Below, piece after piece: positions 51,235 through 63,919 of a stretch of 64,000 nt of DNA; position 1 is the first letter of the stretch; every line of letters begins with the position of its first letter. The position numbers were made by a program, and so were the translations under genes. This DNA is from Stromatinia cepivora (taxonomy: Eukaryota > Ascomycota > Leotiomycetes > Helotiales > Sclerotiniaceae), in the NCBI GenBank assembly GCA_014898415.1, contig RCTD01000011.1, positions 1,302,001 through 1,366,000 on the forward strand, in the 5' to 3' direction. The notes beneath the pieces are model-generated. The model ran no database searches. It was not told the DNA's origin and saw nothing but the letters and a program-made list of their open reading frames with translations.

Positions 51235-51346
51235 TGTTACCAATTAGTCATTAGCTTAGCTTACTAAACGGGAGATCTTACCTTAAATAGGATTTACCCC
51301 ATTGCTTCTAATCTTTATTCTTTTTATATAATACAACTTTGTATCA
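51235..51346 (+). repeat. 5' LTR of Gypsy element 2 (112 bp)
   Basis: It starts TGTTACCAATTAGTC and ends CTTTGTATCA. It differs from the 3' copy at 11 sites, all transitions. Confidence 0.96.
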
Positions 51347-54300
51347 AATAATAGCAAATCCTTTAGGACCTTTTTATCAACAACAATTTCATCAATATCA
51401 AATATTAGATAATTAGTTGATATATTTTTTTCAAGTAATCAAGTTTCTTCTTTCAAATTATTTAATGTTTGTTTTCATTGTATCCTATACATCGAAAAAG
51501 GATTGGAATACTTTTGAAATAAAGTATTTGTAAACTCAAATATAAGTGATAAGAATATCACAAATATTAGAATATCTTATATTGATCTTCTTTAAGATAT
51601 TATTGCAAAAGTATTTTTGATCGAAAAATTCCTTATCGAACGATTCAAAGTAAAAGACAAATTATCATTCAAATAATTTTATACAATTATTTGGTTTGTA
51701 TAAAAAATACAAAATGGAATAGTAATAAACAATCAAATTGATCCTTTTTCAATATTTACAAATGTTTCCCTTATATCGATTTATTTTTAATCAATATTTA
51801 TAATACCTTCTAATTGATATAATAGCTATATAAAAATTATTGATACTATACAATCCATATTATCAATGTTACCACAATTCTTGAATAAAGATCATAATCT
51901 GATATTATCAATATCAACTTCATTTTCAGAATATCAAGAACTTTCTGATAGTATAAATCAAAAAGCTTTTAACAAAATAACTGCTATTATTGATATAATA
52001 TTCTCTACAGAACAATTTCAACAATTGTTAATTGTTATTCAAACTCTATCACAATAATAATATAATAGGGGTAATACTGTATATTTTCGTTTATAAGATA
52101 TAAACTTTTTAAATTCAAATAATAAAATTGAATCCTTTATAAAGATTATCGATAACAAAACTATCTATCACAATATATACTTATTCATAGTATATATAAA
52201 GATCAAATCGATTAACATACTGAATAAATCATTTGCTATTCATATCATTGCTATTCAACTAGATCAATATTTGAGAAACAAAACTAAATTATAATATATT
52301 AACGAAATCTCGAATACAATATAAGTTGGTTTTAAAGCAAACATTGAAAATTGATATATAAAACTAAAAAACCGCTTTCGTATATCATCAAATATAATTT
52401 TGAAGAAGTTAAAGTATTTCAAATATATTATTAGAAATGTTCAACAATATAAAGATTCCGAAGAATATATCCAGAACATAATTATTCTAGGATATAATAT
52501 AAAAACAATCGAATCGGAATATACATAAATACTGATTGTTTATTAATACTTATCAATAGAACTTCGAATTCATATTCCAATATTTACAAAGAATACCAAT
52601 CTTATTATATTCATATTATAAATTGAACAAAAGAAGAATAACTAATTCGATATCTGGCGTTCCAATTATAACGATAGTTGATTATCAAATCATTATAATA
52701 ATAAATGTTTTTCATCTTACAAATTATATTGCTAAAGCGATCATGGAAATACTCCTTCCCCTGTCTTTCACAAAAACCCTTCCATCTTCAGGAATAATAA
52801 TATTGATAGAAAGTTTGATATTAAAAAAGACAACAAAATATAAAATAAAAAACTATTCTGGAAAAAGGAATATCATTTGAACAAATATAATAACAAACAG
52901 TGAGTATATAATATTGAAGAAGACGATCCAAACCAGAAAGCAGTTGATCTGGACATCTATAATATCGATATTTATAATCAAACTTATTATCAAAGATTAA
53001 ATCATAAATCAAAAGAATCAAATCTGAATAATCAAAATAATAAAGAAAAGGCAAAAGTGTTATATATTAATTATATACAAATTGAAAAAAAGATATTTAA
53101 AATACGAAATATACAATATAATATAGGCCTGAAAATCAATCATCAATTGAATATAATTATTTCACAAATTGACGGTAAAATTCAGAAATCAAGATCTATC
53201 TTTTTGATAGTCAATTTGAAGTACAAATAGACCCCTCCCAAACAGATTCGTATCATCAATTTCGATAAAGATCGTCATTAATACAATGATTATAAAACGA
53301 AATTCCGTAGCAAGAATAAATTGTATATTCATTTGCAAAAACTGTATAAAAACAAATACAAATCAGTATCATCAAAACTAACCTTATTCGAACAATTATC
53401 AATAATTATAGCAAATATACTATTTCGTATTATTGATAATCTAAATCGAACTAATTCTAAACTTTCACCAGATCAATTATATATTATTCGATCGATTGCA
53501 GATACCAATAAATCGCTACCTGGATATATATTTCACGAATACAAATATATTGAAATCAAAGTAATATTAGATAATCTATAAAACAATATATATTCTATTT
53601 GCTTAAATACAGAATATAAAATGAATCTTATCGATAAAAGCTTTCTAATAAAGATATATCCTACAATTGAGATTTTTATAATGGACAAATCTATAAAGGT
53701 ACACAGATTGAGAAATCAATAATATAATATTAATCAATATATAAATCTCGATTTCTATTTATTAATAATAAATAGAACGATTATTCAATTCAATCATAAA
53801 GTTCATATCATCGAAATACTGGAAGCTAGAATACTAATAGGAACAAATATTATCGATCCGGAAGATTGGATTGTAGATTTCGGAAATCAACAATTAATTC
53901 TTTTATATTATATAAATATATATATTAAGATTATAACCAAAATCAAGGATATCGAAAAAAAGATCGTTATTTACATTTAAGAAAAGATAATGATCCTATT
54001 TCATTCTGAAGTATTTGTAATAGTGGCTAATAGAAAAAGCAATGACATTTTATTATCAGATTATGATATACTATATAAACCAATTCAACAAAACAATTTT
54101 ATATCTTTTATACATATTATTACAAATTTGTATAAAACCATTATAATGAAAAACTTTATTAATAAGGAAATAGTTATACAATAGAATTTGAAATTAGGAA
54201 ATGTATTAGATTTTGATATTCAAGTTATAATAACAATAAATGAAATCGATGTTTATTATTTTACAGAAATTTCAATTAGAAATCAGTTTTCTGTAAAACG

Positions 54301-57300
54301 CCTTTTAATTAAAGGATTGTTGGTAGCAACAACAATTATAATTTTATAGATATCTGCAAACACAAAAATACAATAAGGAAATTCGAATATAAACAATATC
54401 AATCTAAAACAAAAAGTTATTTTATCGAATAGAATAATAATATTTAAAGATGTTATTCAATAATCTCAACTTCAGGAAATAATATAAAACGAATTTATAT
54501 TGTAAAAGAAATATTAGGGATTTATATTTATATTAAAAAACGAAGAATTAAAGATAAAACTTTACAAAGATTAGGAATCAAAATTTCGGCCTGGTAAAGC
54601 AAAGGTTTATTCAATAAACCAAGAAAACCAAGTTCTAATCAACCAGATTTTTGATAAATTATATTATCAACATTGATTGAAATAAATCAAAAAACCGAAC
54701 TCTTTCAATTTCCCAGTATTTATTATATAGAAATATATTATAGATTCTAAAAATATTATAAAAAAAAAAGGCAGAATTGTTATTAATATCTATACCCTTA
54801 ATTGTATTACGAATCCAAATATATATCCTATTCTTATTCAAATAGATATAATTATAGTTATGGCAGATTATCTTTTCATTTCAACTATTGATTGTATAAA
54901 CTTTTTCTATCAATGAAAAGTTAAGCCGGAATATTAAAAATATTTTATTGTATTATCGCATTATGGCTAAGAAATATTTACCTGTATTATAATAGGTTTC
55001 AGAAATTCACTAATATATATTCAAAAACGAATCGATAATATTCTCCAATTAAAATAAGGATTCGTATATATTTATATTAATGATATAATTATTTTCAACA
55101 AATCATTTCCTGAATATACAATACATTTTAAACAAATATTTATCAAATTCAGAACTGCTAATATAATATTGAATCCTAAAAAATGTTTCTTATCCTATCC
55201 CTCGATTATACTGCTTGATCAAAAAATGGATATATTAGAATTGACTTTCGCAAAGAACAAGTTGAAGACTATACAAGCTTTAACATTCCCACGCACATTG
55301 AAATAACTTGAATATTATTTAGGACTAACTAGATATTTACAACAATATATTCCATATTATACTAAACTATCTGTAAATCTACAAAATAGAAAATACAAAT
55401 TAAACAAAACACTACAGAATTATAAAAAAGATAAATTATCGAAAACGAAAAGAAAATATAAAATTGCTCAAATTCGATTCAAGGATATTATAAAAGAAGA
55501 GTAGAAATCATTTACGGATCTTCAATAAGCCTTCCGAAAATCTTTGATATTATATCACTTCAATCCAGATCGAAAACTTTATATCGATATTGATACATCT
55601 AAAGATGGTATCGAAGGTATAATCTATCATTCCGATGTTGATCTTTCAATTCAAAAATCGATACAATTCATTATATTCTTGTCTAGATTAATCATTATTA
55701 CCGAAAAGAATTACTAGTTAATAAAATTAGAAATTACAGGTTTATACTAGGTAATCTTAAAGATCAAACATTTAATAGAATCATCCAAACTTCCGACCAT
55801 TATTTATACAAATCATTCAATCAGCATCCAAATAGTAATTCAAATATCTATAAATATATTATCATTAGTACAATTAAATCCATACCATCTATACAGCTCC
55901 GAATATTTATCCAAATTTAAATTCGATGTTTAATATAAATTAAGAAAACTCAATATAATCTCTAATATATTATCGAAATTATATATCATTGATATAGCAA
56001 TTCAAAAACAAATTATGAGTATAATTGAATAAGTATACAGTATATATTCAAAGCTGATATACCCCATTATAGTTTTGCAAATCGAAAAAACATAACTACA
56101 GAAATTTAAAACATTATATATATTGAATCCCAGAATAACAAAACTGATTAATAAGATCAAAGAAAATTCAAATTTCGAAATCAATACTGCAGATTTACTA
56201 TTCGAATTCAAGCAAAATATATTCTATACTAAACTAGATAATATATATATCAAAAGAAAACCAATAATATTTAAAAATATAAAGAACGAAATATTCGAAT
56301 ATGTATATAATCAAATCGATCATTTGAACTATAATTATATCTATAAAAAGATCTCTATTAATTTTTATATTTTTAATATTTCAAAAAAACTACAAGTATA
56401 TCTATATCATTACTATTAATATAGAATATCATCAATACCAAAACATCAACCATATAGATCTTTATAATCGATTCTAACATTACTACATATCTTTTACATT
56501 ATCTTAATCGACTTTATTTTAGCATTACCAAGATCTATACCAGACTTATTCAATTATACATTATTTATAACCGATAAACTATCAAAAACAATCATAATTA
56601 TTTCAGAAAAATCGATATAGAATACAATACAATAAAAAAATACACTAATCTTATATCTGCTAGGAATTCTTTAAAGTATTCCGCAGACCATTATTTCGGA
56701 TCGAGATAGGAAATTCATATCAGAAGTTTGAAAAGGAATAATAGATTTATTGAATATAAAATTATTATTTAATACTACTTAACATTTACAAATTGATAAT
56801 ATAAATGAATATATAAATCAAATAATAGAGATTACTTTAAAATATTATTTATCGATAATAAACGATATATCTTTATAACCAAGGATTTTACTATTCATAA
56901 TTGCAGCTCTATCGAACTCTACTTTATAAGGGATAAATGTAGTATCTATAATAATAATATATAATACTAAAATTAAAGAATCGATAGATATTACTATAGA
57001 TACATTAATGGATTTAATCTACAAGAATTCATCAGAAAGATATCAGGATCCTATTATTTCAAATAATATACAAATATACCTAATAAAGCCAACGAATAAT
57101 GGAAAATACAATTCAATAAAAATTGAAGCGATAAATATAATCAAATTCGCAATTATATTTATAAAACAATATTATAATCGATAATATAAATTTATATTTT
57201 TCAACATTGAAGATTATATATCATTGAGATTACATCAGGGTTACAATATACCAGAAATCGCAGAATGAAATACAAAAATCGAATAACAATTCGTAGAACC

Positions 57301-57741
57301 CTTTAAAGTATTGAAAAGGGTTGAACGTTTTGTATATAAAATCGAATTACCTAATACAATAAAGATTCATCTAATCATTAATATTGTACATTTCGAACTA
57401 ACCCCAAACCCAATTCAAGATCTTTATCAATACTCTTTTGTACAGGGAATCTTGTAGAATTCTAAATTAATTCCTAAATACATTTTATACAAACAAAAAC
57501 AGTATAAAAAAGAAAAAGAAGTTTTAACAGAATATTTAATTCGATTTAAAGGAAAAACAATGGAATAGAATAAATAAAAACTAAATAAACAGATTCCAAC
57601 AAAAATCATTAAAATATTTGAAGAATAGAATTATAAATATATTTTAACAAACAAATTCAAGAAAGGAGTAATCAGGAGAAAATAGTTTTCGCTTTATTTT
57701 TTGCTATACTTTAAAATAAAGCATTATTTATTAACAGTATT

Positions 57742-57853
57742 TGTTACCAATTAATCATTAACTTAATTTATTAAACGGGAGATCTTACCTTAGATAGGAT
57801 TTACCCTACTGCTTCTAATCTTTATTCTTTTTACACAATACAACTTTGTACCA
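57742..57853 (+). repeat. 3' LTR of Gypsy element 2 (112 bp)
   Basis: It starts TGTTACCAATTAATC and ends CTTTGTACCA, with the same length as the 5' copy. Ordinary-composition DNA resumes right after the duplicated GCAAC at 57854-57858. Confidence 0.96.
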
Positions 57854-57858
57854 GCAAC

Positions 57859-58508
57859 GTTCAGATTAATGTTGCCTCTCATGCATTGAATGCCAAGATC
57901 TTTTCAGAGTTTCATAATACCTGTACCTGTGTACCACCTAATGCTTGTTTGAACCCCATTTGATTTTCCTATTTTTGATTGAAAGAAATATTCTCCCCTT
58001 TCCGCGCGGCTCTTCAACCATGGATGGCTAGGTACTCTGCTTAATTCTATTAGGTATGAACAGATGTTTCAAATTCACGTGGATTGTTTCTCCAGAATAC
58101 GTAGTTGTCCGGTATGAAGTCATCAAGGTAAGGATCTTCTGGAATCTCTATGTGCGCAACAAAAATTATTTGCATATGCCACTTCAATCGTGATCCAAGC
58201 AGGTTCTGAAACAGTTTGCAGATTTATACTGTACGGGGTACTTTCGCTTCAGGCTCAGGAGAAGTACAGTAGGTAGTTATGATTGGAAAAGAGGGAAACA
58301 ACATGTGAATGATTGATCCATGTCACGTGAGTGACGATATAATGCCCTAATCTTATCGTTATCATCTTATCGTTATCTCCGTACGTTCACGGACAATCGG
58401 GCTCGGTATTTACCGTCCTTTATTTCGATGCTTGTGGAAGATTGAAGTGACAAACTTTTGAATTTGAAATCTTATGCTCTTTTCTCCCAAACGATATACT
58501 ACAACAAG
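57859..58508. promoter_or_regulatory. ISD11 upstream region
   Basis: This 650-bp stretch between the retroelement and ISD11 should contain the ISD11 promoter. Visible elements are one TCACGTGA palindrome (58323-58330) and repeated CTTATCGTTATC at about 58,352-58,378, which read as GATA sites on the minus strand. No gene is seen. Confidence 0.5.
58323..58330. promoter_or_regulatory. TCACGTGA palindrome upstream of ISD11
   Basis: A perfect palindrome with CACGTG core, 179 bp before the ISD11 start codon. In yeast, TCACGTG is the Cbf1 site of sulfur genes; use in this fungus is inferred. The same 8-mer recurs at 59746-59753 upstream of the next gene, so it may be a general promoter element. Confidence 0.4.
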
Positions 58509-59243
58509 ATGTCTGTAGTATCAGGTTTGAAAGGCGAAGCTTCGCAACAAGCTCGTTCGCTGGTAAGTAATCACAAATGTTACTTTGCAAATGGTTGCCA
58601 CTCAAAATATCACAAAGCTGTTGATGCCAAGTTATGAGAGAGAATGTGAGCTTGATATATAACGAATACTTACTTCTGGCTTATAGTATCGACAATTATT
58701 AAGACAAGGCAGCCAATTCGCGGCATACAATTTCCGAGAATATGCGAAACGTAGGACGAGGGACTCATTCAGAGAACACAAGGATGTTCAAGATGAGAGG
58801 AAAATCCAAGAATTGATGCAGAAAGGACTGAAGGAACTACAAGCCTTGAAGGTACGCAAGTTATATATTGGCGGGGAATTCGATACGACATTGGCAGATC
58901 TGTTTTAGGTACTGGGAGTCTGGAATCTGTGGCGCGGTATGGAGGGGGCATGCGGATAGATGAAGTTGAGCACTAATTGAAGGTATAATTGCTGACGGTC
59001 TACACAACAGAGACAAACTGTTGTCAGTCAGTTCTTCCAAATCGATCGATTAGTGGTTGAAGGTGGAAAGTCGGTATGTACTCACAGGAGATCTTTTGTA
59101 AGGGGAGAAGTGATGTTGATTTTCGCTGTAGGGAAAGCAATCCGGGAATAGAAATGACATAGTAAGACAAAAGGACACAGGGTAAGGAATTCTCCTCTTG
59201 TTAGGCGTCTAATTTGTGGCTCACATTGCACAGATGGGACTGA
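58509..59243 (+). CDS. ISD11: ISD11, LYR-motif partner of mitochondrial cysteine desulfurase
   Basis: Five short exons (58509-58562, 58687-58851, 59011-59073, 59132-59181, 59234-59243) join in frame to 113 aa. ISD11 (LYRM4 in animals) binds and stabilises the cysteine desulfurase Nfs1 in the mitochondrial matrix, so that sulfur can be delivered for Fe-S cluster assembly. The LYR motif is formed across the first splice junction: [15 protein letters not shown]. The conserved body follows, with [56 protein letters not shown], and after exon 4 the end [10 protein letters not shown]. The last exon has only 7 coding bases plus the stop codon. All introns are GT-AG (124, 159, 58 and 52 nt). No exon is long enough to stand out as an open frame, so the gene is easy to miss. 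Confidence 0.93.
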
Positions 59244-60229
59244 TGTATCTCGGATGATTGCGGATTGTGGGCATGAGGAAGTGCTGCGGAGTGAAGACGT
59301 TTGGGCCAGGGCAAATGTATCATTACACACGGAGTTCGATTGCACTTTGGTGTCTGTCCGGTGAGACATTCTTATACCAAGTAATTCAGAAAATATCACC
59401 TCTCAGCCAAAAACCCTGCTCAAACGATACTTGAGCTGGTACATAGCTCATGCAATCGTTCCATAAATGCACACCAAGGCCCTTCTTTTAGGATTATGGG
59501 AGAGTTTGAAGCAGATATGATACCTATTCAAGTCTTATGAACGTTGGCTCACTAAAAGAACTGCCAGTAGTACCCTGCATGGCAAGACTTTTCTTAGGCC
59601 AAATCATAATTCGGGGTCGAATAAAATCATCAAACAATGTCATCAACTATAGATAAATAGATAAATTGAACTCGTGTGTCTTCAAGAATTCTTACCTACT
59701 AAAAACATTGAGTCTTTTAGCCCGGCCTAAAGTTGTTAGTGAATGTCACGTGATCATGACACCCTCCAGTTGCCTTGAATGTCACTTCCCTCATTTCTCA
59801 TTTCCTCCGCACTTTCCAATTATTCATTAATTGGATAGCTATAGCAAGCAGGTATGTAGATTCGAGTGAAGCGATTCAACTTTCATTCAATTTTAATCAT
59901 AATTGTGTACTCAATTGCTAATATGCCTTCTACAGCTTTCCGTCGCAAAGCCTGGCGTCGCATCATCCACTCTTCCGACGACGACTCTGAACACGACTAC
60001 AACGATACAAAGTCTCACGCAATTATATCGGATGATAGTGCAACAGGATCAGATTCAAGGTCTAAACATCAGTGCGGTCCATTAAGCTCAAGCCCTATCG
60101 CGTCTAAAGCATCGTCACTTACGATAAACACTCCGGTTCGCAACTCATCTTGATCCTATCATTCTCCGGATAATCCTCTCTCCCCGCACTGCCTCGGGTA
60201 ACCTCCATAGACCTTCACGAAGCGTTAAT
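59244..60229. other. Spacer between ISD11 and the 713-aa gene, with a small reading frame
   Basis: It contains a TCACGTGA palindrome (59746-59753) and the small open frame at 59923-60153. The rest shows no gene. Confidence 0.5.
59923..60153 (+). other. Small reading frame of 76 codons; possible upstream ORF or missed first exon
   Basis: ATG at 59923 opens a frame with RRKAWRRIIHSSDDDSEHDY and later serine-rich parts. The composition (basic, then acidic, serine-rich) looks like real coding sequence and resembles the style of the downstream protein. It ends in a stop 77 bp before the next gene's first ATG, which lies in a different frame. I found no good donor/acceptor pair that would join the two. 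It may be an upstream ORF in the leader, an independent small gene, or a first exon with an unusual junction. Confidence 0.4.
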
Positions 60230-62563
60230 ATGCCCGCTGTAAGTTATTACAAGTTGTATTCTCGTGCATAATTGGCTGATCGTTATACTTTCGTCTCATT
60301 TTGTGAAGCTGTTGCGTATCAATTCGCACACTTTCACAGGATTACTGCTTAGAGGCTGACGCTTTATCTACAGTACCGAACAGGTGGAAGGCGGCAGAAT
60401 CGCACAGGTTATGTCGACCATGATATACTCGAGGGGATTCCAGTAAGACAATGGCGCCGCGAATACGTCACAGTAGCACCTCCACCTCCGCAGGAGAACA
60501 ATGCCTCTCAAAATGATATTTGGGCATCAGAGCTGCCATGGGGAATGCCAAAAGACTCACACCTATTGCCGCAACATAGCCAAGATTTGCTACGCGCCGC
60601 CCGATCTGGAAGGATATATAAACGACCTGCTCCTATGGACGAAGAAGAGCAAGATCTCGAAGCCACTCCAGGAGACAAGCCGGACAAGAAGGAGGATGAA
60701 ATAAAAGATAGCGGTTTTACGGCTCGTGCATGGAAGCAGATTCCTGGTCATCAGACCGCGTCGGATATGGACTTTCTAGCGAAAAGAAGGAAGGGATTGG
60801 GATCTGCAGTTCCCCAGCCAGCTCCAGTTCCAACAGTTATACAAACTACAGTTCGTAGGACGGATGCTGCAGGTAATGAGTATCTGGAGAAGGTTATTGT
60901 ACCTCATGGTCAAACCGTCGTAGGCGATGTTGTTTCTCAAACAACCATTCCAGATCCAAATGCGGTAGAGGGTACACCATTCCGACGCAAGGGTCCAGTA
61001 GGCAAGAAAGGAAAACGAGGTCCTGGCAGGGGACGAAAGAAGATAGTTCCTACTTCTACACCTAATGTAACTAGCGAACCATCAGCTCAAAATGGTGATG
61101 CAAGCACCTCTAATTTAGGGGCTGATGTAAGTTACCGACTATTTCTTGGAAAGTCTGTGGGAGTTTCGTTGACAATATCACAGGGAATGAAAATCGAAGG
61201 TGAAGGTAGTACAACACCGGCGAAGAACCTCGATACTGAGATGATAGATGATTCGAACCCAGCTTCGGATGATGATGACGGCGATGAAGGCGACCAAGGA
61301 GATGAAGATGACGACTCCGTTGATGTTCTTAACTCGCCATCAAGGCCGCATAGGGACTCATCTCAAGATCGTAACATGCCGATTATGCAAGACATTCCAA
61401 AATTGAGCAGCGCTGATATCACGATGGGCGGCACTGACAATGACGGACCCACAAAATCAGATACAGAAAGAGTAAAGGACGAAGGAAAATTCGGTAGTCC
61501 ATTGAAGCAAATAGCTCTAACTACATCCACTGTCAATACTCCTATGGTATCACCGACTGAGACCACCGTACAGGAGCCCAATTTCTTTGCCACAGGGAAT
61601 ACCGATATCCCATCAGCTCCTATTGAAAAGATAAATCAGGAAATGCTATCTTTAGCAGAAGTGACCGCCCCAATCGAGCTGCCCCCTATTCCACCACATC
61701 CCACTAAAGAGCATGAGGAAGTATTCATAGAGCTCCGTGCGGAAGAAGAGGAGGAAGAAGAAATGCTTCTTGACATTCTCGAAAATGCAGAAAATGCCCA
61801 GATTGGCGCGGCAATGCCAATAAAAAACGAGAGTTTAACTCTTGTTGTTCCGGATCCAATCCAGGTTTCCGCCAAAGCTTCACATTCACCGCCAGCTGAA
61901 GTGAAAAGTCCTCAAAACGTTGCAGTACCTTCCTCAATACCTGCCGTCGAAGAACAACCTACCGTACCTACTTTAGCCACGACTTTCACTGATTCTCCTA
62001 TCAGAGAAGAGGAGCCAGTAGCTCCCACTTCTTCCGCTTCTCCAGTCAAAGAGGTGGAGCCGCCAATCGCCTCAAATTCACCACCTGCATTATCGGAAGT
62101 TGCTGAACCCACTGAACCCACTAAACCTACTGAACCGACCGAAGCCACCGAAGCCACTGCATCGCGCACTGAACCTACCGAAACAGCTAAGCAAACTCCA
62201 CCACCCAATTTAAACGAGTCAAATCAGCCAGGCGTGGCAAATGAATCGAAGGAACTGGACATGGTAAATGAATCAAATGAGACGAACGTGGTAAATGAGT
62301 TGAACGTACCCACAGAGCCAATCAATCCCACAACCGATGAGGATAATGATGACTTCCCTGATCTACTAGGCGGTCTAGAGAGGAATCTCTATGGTAATTC
62401 GCAGCCGCCCGCTGCCCCTCCAGTATCAACAGCGCCAGAAGAACTGGCCCCGTCAGAGCCTACAGAAGAAAGTCATGAATTTCCCAAAGAGGCGAGGAAC
62501 GATTTAATTACAGAAGAGAAGGAGAAAGATGAAGAGGTGAAAGAAGAGACCTCAACATCCTGA
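60230..62563 (+). CDS. Hypothetical low-complexity protein, about 713 aa, with basic AT-hook-like patch
   Basis: Proposed exons are 60230-60238, 60374-61126 and 61184-62563. The first exon encodes only MPA; GTAAGT at 60239 and CTACAG at 60373 frame a 135-nt intron, and the next exon begins YRTGGRRQNRTGYVDHDILEG. The second intron (61127-61183, GTAAGT to TCACAG) is 57 nt with no stop, so the protein stays in frame whether or not it is removed (713 or 732 aa). The N-terminal 140 residues look conserved-like (GIPVRQWRREYVTVAPP, GFTARAWKQIPGHQTASDMD). A basic Gly/Arg/Lys patch near 207-222 (GKKGKRGPGRGRKK) resembles an AT hook. Acidic runs, a Glu run and TEPTKPTEPTEATEA repeats follow. The features suggest a nuclear protein; I recognise no family. 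Confidence 0.8.
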
Positions 62564-63919
62564 GATGATGATGATTACGTGTACGTGTATTATGGATATG
62601 TTTGATGCGCGTCTACTTATTTGGGCTACGACATGCCCTGATAATTGTATTATATTTGTTGCAGCCAGGATAATGCACAGGCGTAAGTGTATTATTATGC
62701 AGGTATTATGGATATATTACATCCGGTTCTTTAGTCTTGTTTGTTTGTATATATATATAGATTGGAGATTGGTAGTAACATTATACCGTTTTTTCACATC
62801 ACCTCAAACTTGAATTTGTGAAGGTTAACCTGAGCTTATTCATCTCACCAAAATATTATCAGATTCTATAAAGTCAATATCGTTCCTTCAAAGTGACTCG
62901 GATAGATTAGTTACTCTATATAATAACAAAATAAATAGAGTATACGAGTATTCAATTGGGAGAATTCAATACGATTACTCATTCTAAGATTATATTTGAA
63001 TATACTTTATTATGATACTTCGATATTCGATATTCAGATATTCAGATATTCAGATATTCAGATAACTCTATTCGCAATCTTTATATGATCTTACCAATCG
63101 GTAATATAATATAATCCATACAAACGGATCGTTCGAATCTAAACACTCACTCTACTCTCAATCCTCTCTCCCATCTCTCCCATCTCTCCCATCTCTCCCA
63201 TCTTTCACATCTTTCAAATCTCCCACTCGAATCCTCCAATCTTCTAATCTTTCTATCCATCTCTAATTACAATCAAAACTATCAATGAACTCCTTTCATT
63301 CCTTTATTCCCTCATTCCCTCATTCCATCCCGCTCCATTCCCCTCAATTTCGTACTTCATATTCGATTTTATTATTTTTACTGCGTTCAATCTCATCTCT
63401 CCTCTCTCTTTAAAATACCATGAAATCTATTCCTTATATTTAGATTGGCTCGATCGATTTGAAATATAGAAAGTATGTATGTAGATATACACACTGTAAT
63501 TCTATGATTCTTCACTATAGTAACATCATTCAAAAGCAAAATATATTCCTTCATCTATGAGATACCAATTCACTTCATCATGATCTACATTTCAAACCCC
63601 AAATATAAATGAGAACATTGATTTGATATGTTATTTCTTAATCTTTATGTGACTATTTCATACAACCTTGTCAAATAACTAACTTCTTTCATAGCTCACT
63701 TTTGCTGCATCATAAAAGCATCATACTTTAAATGAAGCTGATATGCATTAATTGACATGATAGTCATTTTAAACTTTCCTTCATTCCTTCCATCCATACA
63801 TAAAGAAAAAGTTCATGAAAAAAGAAAAATAAGATAGTAAAAGAAAACATTTGTTTCCATTGAATACAATCAAAATGTCAAAAAGAAGCAAGTCTAGAAG
63901 CGAAAATTTGTGTTTGAGC
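62564..63919. other. Gene-free region with simple repeats
   Basis: It holds an 8-bp tandem GATATTCA (about 63,022-63,064, five copies) and a 9-bp CATCTCTCC repeat (about 63,164-63,203). The composition is AT-rich but not RIP-like. It is probably the 3' region of the 713-aa gene and of a minus-strand gene beyond the edge. Confidence 0.5.

Larger units (their letters stand above)
51235..57853 (+). mobile_element. Ty3/Gypsy LTR retrotransposon 2, RIP-mutated
   Basis: The 6,619-bp element has two 112-bp LTRs and a perfect 5-bp target duplication GCAAC (51230-51234 and 57854-57858). Translation across stops gives, in Gypsy order: a protease-like IEARILIGTNIID-type stretch near 53,815-53,900; reverse transcriptase (about 54,800-55,400) with a Y-x-D-D box reading YIND at 55073-55084, where the first Asp has become Asn by a G-to-A change; FPRTLK and YYLGLTRYLQQYIPYY; RNase H near 55,555-55,760 (LYIDIDTSKDGIEG); integrase near 56,500-57,000 (LFITDKLSKTIII, IISDRDRKFISEVWKG); and a chromodomain-like tail near 57,300-57,650 (LTEYLIRFKGKTME). 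It accounts for the whole second AT-rich island. Stops throughout and the changed catalytic box show that it is dead. Confidence 0.96.

Noticed and set aside
63022..63064. Regular short repeats that could suggest a CRISPR-like array
   Set aside because: Units are 8 bp in direct tandem with no spacers; this is a eukaryotic microsatellite.
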